A stretch of DNA of 59,536 bases from Mesorhizobium sp. STM 4661 (GTDB lineage Bacteria > Pseudomonadota > Alphaproteobacteria > Rhizobiales > Rhizobiaceae): positions 1 to 59,536 of the forward strand of contig NZ_CAAF010000081.1 of assembly GCF_000359125.1 (NCBI RefSeq), written 5' to 3'. The notes under the pieces are model-generated. The model did no database searches. It had not been told where the DNA came from and saw only the letters and a program-made list of their open reading frames with translations. Positions 44,055-51,594 of the stretch are shown in pieces. Numbering within the stretch: position 1 is the stretch's first letter; every line of letters starts with the position of its first letter. A program made the translations under genes and the position numbers.

Positions 44055-45586
44055 CAATGATGTCCCGCCATGTGCTCACCGATGGTCTGCACACTCGCCA
44101 GCGCGATCGGCGTCTCGTAGACGAGCGCTCCGTCGGACATGACGAAGATGCGGTCGGAGAGTTCGAGCAATTCGTCGAGGTCTTCCGACATCAACAGCAC
44201 GGCGGCACCGGCATTGCGCGCCTTCATGATACGGGCGCGGATTTCGGCCACGGCCGAAAAGTCGAGGCCAAAGCACGGGTTGGAGACGATCAGAAGGTCG
44301 ACCTCGCCGGTCAGTTCGCGGGCAAGCACGGCGCGCTGCACATTGCCGCCCGACAGCGAGGCGATCGGCGAGGACAGCGAGGCGGTCTTGACCTTGAACT
44401 GCTCGACCAGCCTGGCGCTGAACGCTCGGATGGCGCCAGCGCTGATCCAGTTCACAGGCTTGCCGTTGCCGTCGATATCGAAGGTGCGGAAGGAGATGTT
44501 CTCGGCCACCGTCATCTTCGGCGCGCAGGCGTTCTTCAGCGGCTCCTCGGGGATCAGGCGGACATTGAGCGCACGCGCCTCGGCGCGCGTCGCCGCATAG
44601 GCGGTGCCGCGAACCACGACTTCACCGGCATCGCGCGGGCGCTGCCCGGCCAGCACTTCGAGGAACTCCTTCTGGCCGTTGCCGGAAATGCCGGCGATGC
44701 CGACGATCTCGCCCGAGCGCACGCCGAGATCCTCGATCCGGATCGACTTCAACCCGGTGCGGTCGGGCGCCTTCAGCGCCTTGACCTTGAGCACGATCTC
44801 GGCGTCCAGCTTCGGCTCGGTACGGCTGTCGAGCGCCGCGATCGGCTGGTCGCCGATCATCATCGCCGCCATCTGCTTGTGGTCGAGGTCGGCGACGCGG
44901 CCGGTGCCGGTCAGCCTGCCCTTGCGCAGCACGCTGACGTCGTCGGCGAACGCCGTCACCTCGTGGAATTTGTGCGAGATCATCAGCACGGTGAGGTCGC
45001 CCGCCTTGGTCATGGCGCGCACCAGTCCCAGCACTTCCTGCGCCTCGCCGGGGGTGAGCACCGAAGTCGGCTCGTCCAGCACCAGGAAGGAGCGGCCGAG
45101 ATAGAGCTGCTTGACGATCTCCAGCTTCTGCTTCTCGCCGGCGGCGAGTTCGGCCACCTTGACGTCGAGCGGCAGCTTGAACGGCATCCGCTCCATGAAC
45201 ACGGCAAGCTCGCCGCGCTCGTTGCGCCAGTCGATGATGCCAGGCACCTTCTCGCGCGAAATGACCAGGTTCTCGGCGCCGGTCAGCGACGGCACCAGCG
45301 TGAAATGCTGGTAGACCATGCCGAGGCCGAGTGCGGAGGCGTCCCTGGGGCTGGCGATCGCCACCTCGCGGCCGTCGACGAGAATGTCGCCGGAGGTCGG
45401 GTGGTAAAAACCCATCATGCATTTGACCAGCGTCGACTTGCCGGCGCCGTTTTCGCCGAGCAGAGCATGGAAGGAGCCGGCCGGAACCTTGACCGAGACA
45501 TCGTCGAGCGCGGTGAAGGCGCCGAATCGCATGGTCATGCCGATGGTCTCGACGCCGACCGCCTTCCTGTTGGTGGTTGCGCTCAT
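44054..45586 (-). CDS. ABC transporter ATP-binding protein (two-domain, BMP/nucleoside type)
   Basis: 510 residues carrying two nucleotide-binding domains. First: Walker A ALLGENGAGKSTLVKC and signature/Walker B ELAAGEKQKLEIVKQL, SFLVLDEPTSV. Second: diverged Walker A GISGNGQKEFLEVLAG and ASLSGGNVQRAVLARELT, LLIVSNPCFGLD. The second Walker A is degenerate (GISGNGQ), the rule for this family of monosaccharide/nucleoside-type ATPases. It works with the two permeases and the BMP protein upstream in the operon, whose substrate is inferred to be biuret or a related ureide. Confidence 0.95.
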   Translation of the reverse strand: MSATTNRKAVGVETIGMTMRFGAFTALDDVSVKVPAGSFHALLGENGAGKSTLVKCMMGFYHPTSGDILVDGREVAIASPRDASALGLGMVYQHFTLVPSLTGAENLVISREKVPGIIDWRNERGELAVFMERMPFKLPLDVKVAELAAGEKQKLEIVKQLYLGRSFLVLDEPTSVLTPGEAQEVLGLVRAMTKAGDLTVLMISHKFHEVTAFADDVSVLRKGRLTGTGRVADLDHKQMAAMMIGDQPIAALDSRTEPKLDAEIVLKVKALKAPDRTGLKSIRIEDLGVRSGEIVGIAGISGNGQKEFLEVLAGQRPRDAGEVVVRGTAYAATRAEARALNVRLIPEEPLKNACAPKMTVAENISFRTFDIDGNGKPVNWISAGAIRAFSARLVEQFKVKTASLSSPIASLSGGNVQRAVLARELTGEVDLLIVSNPCFGLDFSAVAEIRARIMKARNAGAAVLLMSEDLDELLELSDRIFVMSDGALVYETPIALASVQTIGEHMAGHH

Positions 45587-45596
45587 CGCGATGTCC

Positions 45597-46298
45597 TCAC
45601 GGCAGCTGGGCGACGAGCGCGACCGAATTCGACACCGCGCCGAACACGCCGCCCTGCATCTTGATCATCTTGATGGCGGCGAGATGATTGCCGTGGTCGG
45701 TAGCGCCGCAGCAATCCTCCAGCATCACGCATTCGAAGCCGCGGTCGTTGGCCTCGCGCATGGTGGTGTGGACGCAGACATCGGTGGTGATGCCGGTGAG
45801 CACGATGTTTTCGATGCCACGCTGGTTGAGGATCAGCTCGAGGTCGGTGGCGCAGAATGAGCCCTTGCCCGGCTTGTCGATGATTGGTTCGCCTTCGGCC
45901 GGATAGAGGTCGGGGATGATGTCCCAGCCCGGTTCGCCGCGCACCAGGATGCGCCCGCAAGGACCGGGGTCGCCGATGCCGGCATTGATGCGGCGCGAGC
46001 GCCAGCGCTTGTTGGCCGGCAGGTCGGCGAGATCGGGCCGGTGGCCCTCGCGGGTGTGGATGATGGTGTAGCCCTTGGCGCGCATGGCCGACAGCACCGA
46101 TTTGATCGGCTCGATCGGCGCCCGCACCAGCGAAAGGTCGTAGCCCATATGGTCGACATAGCCGCCCGGACCGCAGAAATCGGTCTGCATGTCGATGATG
46201 ATCAATGCCGTGTTGTTCGGCCGAAGCTCGCCATTGTAGGGCCACGGATAGGGGTCGGCGTCGATGTAGCGCTGCGTGATCTCGGCTCTGGCGTTCAT
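45597..46298 (-). CDS. biuH: Biuret hydrolase (BiuH)
   Basis: Converts biuret to allophanate plus ammonia. 233 residues of the isochorismatase-like cysteine hydrolase family. It strongly resembles, as I remember it, the structurally characterised Rhizobium leguminosarum enzyme: YIDADPYPWPYNGELRPNNT near the N-terminus, IIDMQTDFCGPGGYVDHMGY with catalytic Asp, GHRPDLADLPANKRW, DKPGKGSFCATDLELIL with Lys, and ITTDVCVHTTMREANDRG with catalytic Cys. These segments set it apart from other family members. ATG 46298 is preceded by CTGGAG. It lies between permease and ATPase genes in the operon. Confidence 0.93.
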   Translation of the reverse strand: MNARAEITQRYIDADPYPWPYNGELRPNNTALIIIDMQTDFCGPGGYVDHMGYDLSLVRAPIEPIKSVLSAMRAKGYTIIHTREGHRPDLADLPANKRWRSRRINAGIGDPGPCGRILVRGEPGWDIIPDLYPAEGEPIIDKPGKGSFCATDLELILNQRGIENIVLTGITTDVCVHTTMREANDRGFECVMLEDCCGATDHGNHLAAIKMIKMQGGVFGAVSNSVALVAQLP

Positions 46299-46323
46299 TG
46301 AGAAAAACTCCAGTTGGGGGCGG

Positions 46324-47250
46324 TCATTTGGTGATCGACAGTTCGCCCGGCGCGCCGGCGAGCGAACGGCTCGGCGACGAGGTGGCGATCATGATGATCA
46401 GGGTGAGGATGTAAGGGGCGGCGTAGAAGAGATAGTAGCCTTGCGTGACTCCGACCGACTGCAGTGCCGGGCCGAGCGCGCCGGCGCCGCCGAACAGAAG
46501 CGCGGCGGCAAAACAGCCGAGCGGGTTCCAGCGGGCGAAGATGACCAGCGCCACCGCCATCAGCCCCTGGCCCGACGAGATGCCTTCGGTCCAACTGCCG
46601 GGATAGTAGAGCGACAGATAGGCGCCGCCGATGCCAGCCAGCGCACCGCCGACCCCGGTGGCGATGAGACGCACCGTGTTCGGGTTGAGGCCCATGGCCC
46701 GCGCCGCGTCGGAACTGTCGCCGACGACGCGCACGATGAGGCCGGCGCGGGTGTTGCGGAAAGCCCACCACAGGAACACGGCAAGTGCGGCGCCGATCAG
46801 GAACAGCACATTGACGTTGAGCGCCGCCTGCACCTGCGGAATATCAGACCAGCCGCCGAGGGGAATGGCCGGCAGGTCGGGCGCCGAAGGCTGGATGAAC
46901 GGTTTGCCGAAGAAGAAGGCGAGACCCGAGCCGAACAGCATCAGCGCAATGCCGATGGCGATGTCGTTCACCCCACGGAATTTGCAGATCCAGCCGTGGA
47001 ACAGGCCGAAACAGAGACCGGCCACGGCAGCAGCCAGCAGGCCGAGCCATGGCGAGCCGGTCAAGACAGCCATGGCATAGGCGGTCATCGCGCCAAAGAC
47101 CAGGGTGCCTTCGAGGCCGAGGTTGATGCGGCCGGAACGCTCGGTGATGGCTTCGCCAAGCGATACGAAGATGAAGGGCGTCGAAACGCGGATGGCGCCG
47201 CCGAGCATGGCGAGCGGAACACCCCAGAGGCCGATCTCGGTTGCGTCCAT
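46324..47250 (-). CDS. ABC transporter permease (second, BMP/nucleoside type)
   Basis: 308 residues with eight or so membrane helices; ATG 47250 overlaps the stop of the first permease. The family motif is EAITERSGRINLGLEGTLVF near the N-terminus, the coupling region RVVGDSSDAARAMGLN near 180, then VRLIATGVGGALAGIGGAYL. Its sequence resembles the inner-membrane partners of BmpA-type binding proteins. Together with the other permease it forms the import channel. Confidence 0.92.
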   Translation of the reverse strand: MDATEIGLWGVPLAMLGGAIRVSTPFIFVSLGEAITERSGRINLGLEGTLVFGAMTAYAMAVLTGSPWLGLLAAAVAGLCFGLFHGWICKFRGVNDIAIGIALMLFGSGLAFFFGKPFIQPSAPDLPAIPLGGWSDIPQVQAALNVNVLFLIGAALAVFLWWAFRNTRAGLIVRVVGDSSDAARAMGLNPNTVRLIATGVGGALAGIGGAYLSLYYPGSWTEGISSGQGLMAVALVIFARWNPLGCFAAALLFGGAGALGPALQSVGVTQGYYLFYAAPYILTLIIMIATSSPSRSLAGAPGELSITK

Positions 47251-48392
47251 CAGGCAGTCCCCTTCAAGAAATCGGGCCTCTTCCAGAGGTCGGGATTGAA
47301 GGCCTTGAAGCGGCCGTAAAAGGTTTCGCTGAACAGGATGACGATGAACAGCATGCCTTGCAGCACCAGCACGGTGGCGTCGGGCAGGTCCATGCGTCGC
47401 TGGATCAGCCCGCCGGAGGCATCGATGCCGCCCAGCAGGAAGGCGACCGGGATGATGGCCAGCGGATTGTGGCGGGCGAGGAACGCGACGAGGATGCCGG
47501 TATAGCCATAGCCGGCGGCGAGCGAGGCGTTGGCGCTGCCCTGCACCGCCGCGACCTCCAGCATGCCGGCAAGACCGGCGAAGGCGCCGGCGAGCCCGGT
47601 GAAGCCGACGATCAGCGAACCGACGGCAAGCCCCTGCACCTGGGCGGCCCGGACATTGCCGCCGGCAATGCGGGCGGCAAAGCCCCAGCGGGTCTTTTCG
47701 ATCAGCACCCAGGAGAGCACGCAGGCCAGCACGCCGACGGCAAGGCCCCAATTCACCTCCATGCCGGGCATGTTGCCGATGCGGTAGATATCAGCCAGCG
47801 GGTGGGTCGATGGCTTGTTGAGCGAGGCCGGGTCGCGCAGCGGCCCTTCGACCAGTTGGTTCATCAGGGCAATCGCGATATAGGCCATCAGCAGGCCGGA
47901 GATGGTCTCGTTGACGGCGCGGTAGTGGCGCAGCGCGCCGACGGCACCGATCCAGATGCCGCCGGCGGCCATGCCCGCCACGCCCATGGCGAGAATGACG
48001 ATGAAGGATGGCGCACCGCTCAGCACCACCCCGATGGCGGCGGCCGCGACGCCACCGAGTACGATGGCGCCCTCGCCACCGATGACGACAAGGCCGAGCC
48101 GCGCCGGCAGCGCCACGCAAAGCGCCGCCAGCAGCAGCGGTGCGGCCCGCGACAGCGAGTTCTGGATCGAGAACCATGAGCCGAAGCCGCCGCGCCACAT
48201 CGTTTCATAGAGCTGGACCGGCGACTTGCCGACAGCCAAGATGAACAGGCTGAACAGGGCCATGCCGACGACCAGCGCCGCGAGCGGAATGACGAAGGCC
48301 TCCGCCCGCCGGGCGATCCATTCCAGCGTCGCCGGATAACCCCTGGCGCCGAACGTCGCCGGCGCGCCGGCCCCTGCCACCATGTCTGTCAT
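47250..48392 (-). CDS. ABC transporter permease (first, BMP/nucleoside type)
   Basis: 380 residues with about ten membrane helices; ATG 48392, with GGAGCGG upstream (Met4 at 48383 is possible). Conserved: SRAAPLLLAALCVALPARLG, VVIGGEGAIVLGGVAAAAIG, and RIAGGNVRAAQVQGLAV, the coupling-helix segment. It follows the substrate-binding protein with an 18-nt gap. Together with the other permease it would form the channel for a small polar compound. Confidence 0.92.
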   Translation of the reverse strand: MTDMVAGAGAPATFGARGYPATLEWIARRAEAFVIPLAALVVGMALFSLFILAVGKSPVQLYETMWRGGFGSWFSIQNSLSRAAPLLLAALCVALPARLGLVVIGGEGAIVLGGVAAAAIGVVLSGAPSFIVILAMGVAGMAAGGIWIGAVGALRHYRAVNETISGLLMAYIAIALMNQLVEGPLRDPASLNKPSTHPLADIYRIGNMPGMEVNWGLAVGVLACVLSWVLIEKTRWGFAARIAGGNVRAAQVQGLAVGSLIVGFTGLAGAFAGLAGMLEVAAVQGSANASLAAGYGYTGILVAFLARHNPLAIIPVAFLLGGIDASGGLIQRRMDLPDATVLVLQGMLFIVILFSETFYGRFKAFNPDLWKRPDFLKGTA

Positions 48393-48410
48393 CCTACCGC
48401 TCCGTCCGAT

Positions 48411-49538
48411 TCAGGCGGTCGAGCCGACGACGCCCTCGACGAGATAGTCCATGCTTTCGAGCTCGATGGCGGTCTCGGCGAAGGCCTGGCCTTCGGTCGC
48501 GACGACATCGCCCTTGTTGTTCTTCAGGGGTCCCTTGATGACGGAAAAGCCGCCCTTCATCATTTCCGCGAGCGTGCCGTCGAACTGCTTGCGCGCCGCC
48601 TCGCTGACGGCGGGACCGAGCGGGCTCATCTTGACGAAGCCGTCGGCCAGTCCGCCGCGGGTGAAATTGGGCAGCGGCTTGCCGGCGACGAGGTCGTCGA
48701 CGAACATCTTGTAGACCTTGGCCCAGTTCCATTCCGCGCCGGTCAGGTATTTCTCGGGTGCCAGCGGGCTCTGGTTGGCGTGGTAGCCGCAGACGAAGGC
48801 GCCGCGGCCGGCGGCCGTCTCGACCACGACCTTGGGGCTGTCGACATGGCAGGTGACGACATCGATGCCCTGGTCGACCAGCGCGTTGGTGGCTTCCGCC
48901 TCCTTGACCGCCAGCGACCATTCGCCGGTGAAGATCACCTGGCAAGAGATGGTCGGGTCGACCGAACGCGCGCCAAGCAGGAAGGAGTTGATGTTGAGCA
49001 GAACCTGCGGGATCGGCTTGGCAGCGACGAAGCCGAGCTTCTTGGTCTTGCTGGTATAGCCGGCGACGACGCCGTTGAGATACTGGCCCATGCCGATATA
49101 GCCGAAATAGGAACCGGCATTCATCGGATGCTTGTCCTTGTTCCACATGCCGCCGCAATGGCGGAACTGCACGTCGGGGAATTTCGCGCACATGGCCAGC
49201 ATGTGCGGATCGAAATAGCCGAATGAGGTCGGCAAAATCAGCGAGGCGCCGTCGAGATTGATCATCGATTCCATCGTCTTCTGGACGTCGACCGTCTCGG
49301 GGACGTTTTCTTCCTCGACAATGGAGATGCCCTCGATGCCCTTCAGCGCCGCGGCGCCTTCGGCATGCGCCTGGTTGTAGCCATAGTCGTCCTTCGGGCC
49401 GACATAGATGAAGCCGACGGTGGTGGCGGCAGCGAATGCCCTGCCGATGGGAAAGGATGCCGAGGCCAGCCCAAGTGCTGCTCCGGCGGCGGAGGTCTTG
49501 AGCAACTGGCGGCGGCTAAGCATGAATCTGTCGGTCAT
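48411..49538 (-). CDS. BMP-family ABC transporter substrate-binding protein
   Basis: 375 residues with a Tat signal (MLSRRQLLKTSAAGAALGLA), so exported folded. The mature part is the BMP (PnrA-like) fold used for nucleosides and related compounds: VGFIYVGPKDDYGYNQAHAE at the start, QFRHCGGMWNKDKHPMNAGS and SYFGYIGMGQYLNGVVAGYT. First gene of the operon, with GGGGAG about 9 nt upstream of ATG 49538. Transporters of this type are known or predicted for purine-like and other amides; in this operon, biuret or triuret is the likely cargo. Confidence 0.93.
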   Translation of the reverse strand: MTDRFMLSRRQLLKTSAAGAALGLASASFPIGRAFAAATTVGFIYVGPKDDYGYNQAHAEGAAALKGIEGISIVEEENVPETVDVQKTMESMINLDGASLILPTSFGYFDPHMLAMCAKFPDVQFRHCGGMWNKDKHPMNAGSYFGYIGMGQYLNGVVAGYTSKTKKLGFVAAKPIPQVLLNINSFLLGARSVDPTISCQVIFTGEWSLAVKEAEATNALVDQGIDVVTCHVDSPKVVVETAAGRGAFVCGYHANQSPLAPEKYLTGAEWNWAKVYKMFVDDLVAGKPLPNFTRGGLADGFVKMSPLGPAVSEAARKQFDGTLAEMMKGGFSVIKGPLKNNKGDVVATEGQAFAETAIELESMDYLVEGVVGSTA

Positions 49539-49590
49539 CTCTTATGCTCCCCTGTGGACCCTTTCCGGATCGGTTAACGCCTTCTCAACA

Positions 49591-49695
49591 AAGTGCATGC
49601 AATCGTTATGCCAGTTCCGAAGCTAAAATTTATTGAATAAAATCAATAGGGGTTTGAAAAGCGACTGCTCATGCTCGAGGCAATTGCATGCACTT
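49591..49695. promoter_or_regulatory. Inverted TGCATGCA operator pair between GntR regulator and biuret operon
   Basis: AAGTGCATGCAAT (49591-49603) and ATTGCATGCACTT (49683-49695) are perfect inverted copies. Each contains the palindrome TGCATGCA, and the two centres are 91 bp apart. They lie in the 272-nt region between the divergent regulator and operon, with AT-rich sequence between them. Pairs of such sites suit a GntR/FCD dimer that represses both directions by looping. Confidence 0.65.
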
Positions 49696-49810
49696 TTTGC
49701 CTTGAAAATAGCCAGTTTGACAGGCAGATTAAAATAGAGGCATAGAGAGGTATATTGAGTCGATGGGCCGATGCGCCGACTGACTCCACGGAAGACCGGA
49801 CGGAGGAGAT

Positions 49811-50503
49811 TTGTCAGGGAAGCGCAGCTTGATCAGGTCGGGCACGACCGTCGATCAGATGGTGAGGGCAATCGGCGACCGCATCGTCACCGGCTTCCTG
49901 CGCCCCGGCGAAAAGCTCGACGAAGCCTCGCTCGCCGCCCGCTTCGACGTATCCCGCACGCCGGTGCGCGAGGCCCTCGGCCAACTCAGCGCCATGGGCC
50001 TTGTCGAAAGGCGGCCCAACCGGGGTGCCATCGTCGCTGTCGTAACGCAGGAGCATCTCGCCTCGATGTTCGAGAGCATGGCCGAACTGGAAGCGATATG
50101 CGCGCGCCTCTCGGCCGAGCGCATGACCAGCAGCGAGCGCCGCGCGCTCGAGGTCGAGCACCAGGCTTCGGCGCGGCTGGTGCGGCTGGGCGCCGAGGAG
50201 GATTACGAGTATTTCAACACCGAGTTCCACACCCGGCTCTATCGCGGCGCCCACAACGCCCATATCTACGAAATGACCGTGATGACACGGAGTCGGCTGG
50301 CGCCGTTCCGCCGCGCGCAGTTCATGCTGCCGGGCCGTCTGGCGAAATCCTGGCAGGAGCACGACGCGATCGTTACGGCAATCATGCGCGGTGACGGCGC
50401 CGCTGCTGGAAACGCCGCCAAGGATCACGTCGCCATCGTCAGCGAGGCGAGCGCTGTGTTTGTCGTTGGCGACCAACCGAGAGCCGGACCGCAACACCCA
50501 TAA
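49811..50503 (+). CDS. GntR/FCD-type transcriptional regulator
   Basis: 230 residues; GGAGGAGA precedes TTG 49811 by 2-5 nt, making TTG the best start. Winged helix N-terminal (IGDRIVTGFLRPGEKLDEAS, then FDVSRTPVREALGQLSAMGL) and C-terminal FCD domain with the metal-binding pattern (ELEAICARLSAERM, EYFNTEFHTRLYRGA and EHDAIVTAIMRGD). Metal ligands would be the Asp/Asn and the His in EFH and EHD. Divergent from the biuret operon, so it probably senses a pathway compound and represses uptake and breakdown. Confidence 0.92.
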   Translation: MSGKRSLIRSGTTVDQMVRAIGDRIVTGFLRPGEKLDEASLAARFDVSRTPVREALGQLSAMGLVERRPNRGAIVAVVTQEHLASMFESMAELEAICARLSAERMTSSERRALEVEHQASARLVRLGAEEDYEYFNTEFHTRLYRGAHNAHIYEMTVMTRSRLAPFRRAQFMLPGRLAKSWQEHDAIVTAIMRGDGAAAGNAAKDHVAIVSEASAVFVVGDQPRAGPQHP

Positions 50504-50515
50504 GGAGGGATTCGG

Positions 50516-50902
50516 ATGGTTCCAACCTGGCCGCGTAACGCCAACGATCAGTGGCACGGTTGGAACGGCAGGATTTGGCACGACGTGCCAAGCGATGATT
50601 TTCTGCTAAGGGTCAAACGATCCCCATCAGGTGTGACGCGTATCTTCGATGACAGGAGAGTTGTGGCGCGGAGAGTCCCAATTTTGTCTTCTGGCGACGC
50701 ATGTTGCAGGTCGCCACGCCTCAAGTTTGTTCGAAGACAGTCTGCGCGAGGAACGCGGCACCGAGGCTGGGGCACACGCGTTCCTTACCTTGCAAACTCG
50801 GGTGCCAATGCTGCCGCCCAAGACATGCAATTCAGTCAGACGTGGCGGCGCAATATTTCTTGCGCCGCCTGTCGAACCACACCCTCATGGCATGGCGGTT
50901 GA
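50516..50902 (+). CDS. Doubtful small ORF
   Basis: 128 codons from ATG 50516, which does have AAGGAGG 8 nt upstream. The first 55 residues (NDQWHGWNGRIWHDVPSDDF) could be a peptide with some structure. The remaining part is Arg-rich and spans a strong inverted repeat at 50844-50869, so the true gene, if any, may be a decayed fragment. No recognisable family. Confidence 0.3.
   Translation: MVPTWPRNANDQWHGWNGRIWHDVPSDDFLLRVKRSPSGVTRIFDDRRVVARRVPILSSGDACCRSPRLKFVRRQSARGTRHRGWGTRVPYLANSGANAAAQDMQFSQTWRRNISCAACRTTPSWHGG
50844..50869. repeat. 10-bp perfect inverted repeat
   Basis: GGCGGCGCAA (50844-50853) and TTGCGCCGCC (50860-50869) around TATTTC. It may form the 3' hairpin for the GntR transcript or the neighbouring gene in either direction; no T run. 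Confidence 0.5.
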
Positions 50903-50932
50903 ACTTCTACGTTCGAGGGAGAACTCCGTGCG

Positions 50933-51166
50933 TCACTTGCCGGCCCATGGGGCACGATCGGCGGGGCCGCTTTCGGGCTGCGCCTGGCTGTGTTCGGGAA
51001 CCACGAATTGAGGCAGGGAGGCCGCATGCTTGATGGAAGAAGTAGTCTGGCTGTCGACACCGGTCGCGAATCCGCGGGTCGGGTCGCGGTCCGGGTTCTG
51101 GTTCGCAGCGAAGGAGATGCCTGTCGTTGCGACGAGGATCATCAGGGCGGTTACAAGCTTAGTCAT
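50933..51166 (-). CDS. Small exported protein, unknown function
   Basis: 77 residues from ATG 51166, which has AAAGGAAA about 6 nt upstream; the longer frame to 51211 has no support. A signal peptide (MTKLVTALMILVATTGISFA) is followed by a short polar mature chain (NQNPDRDPTRGFATGVDSQT) without Cys. Short proteins of this type are common in rhizobia, with no known role. Confidence 0.6.
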   Translation of the reverse strand: MTKLVTALMILVATTGISFAANQNPDRDPTRGFATGVDSQTTSSIKHAASLPQFVVPEHSQAQPESGPADRAPWAGK

Positions 51167-51594
51167 CGTATTTCCTTTCTTGGAATGAGCAGATCCACCG
51201 ATCGGCGCCACAACGGAATATTCGTTCCCGGCTTGGCAAACATTTCCCGGCTTCCGGTCACATCACCGTGATGAGACTTCCTGCTTACCCGTGAAATCTA
51301 AACTGCACATGTCGCAGGGGTTTGCCTGGATTCGATGAAATTGTATGAAAATGTACCCGGCGGCATCGCGGCACTGAACTTCTGTCGCTTCGGCATATTT
51401 GGCGACAATCTTGCTCGCCGGGGTGGCCGACCGCCCAACCATCCGCGCAAGCCGTTACCGGGTCCGTCGGACGGACGGCGGTGAGGGCTGCGTCGGGTGC
51501 CACGGCCGGGAAATCAATGCGGACGCCTTGGTGCGTCTGGCGAACGCACCAAGGCGAAGAACTTGTCTTGAAAGCAAATTGCCGAGAGGCCGGG
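51167..51594. other. Gene-free region downstream of the RND operon
   Basis: No convincing gene in 428 nt. One strong hairpin: CGCCTTGGTGCG (51524-51535) with CGCACCAAGGCG (51545-51556), 12 bp around a 9-nt loop, some 40 nt after the RND stop; it has no T run and may protect or end the RND transcript. The right part of the small-protein promoter (51170-51230) is also here. Confidence 0.5.
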
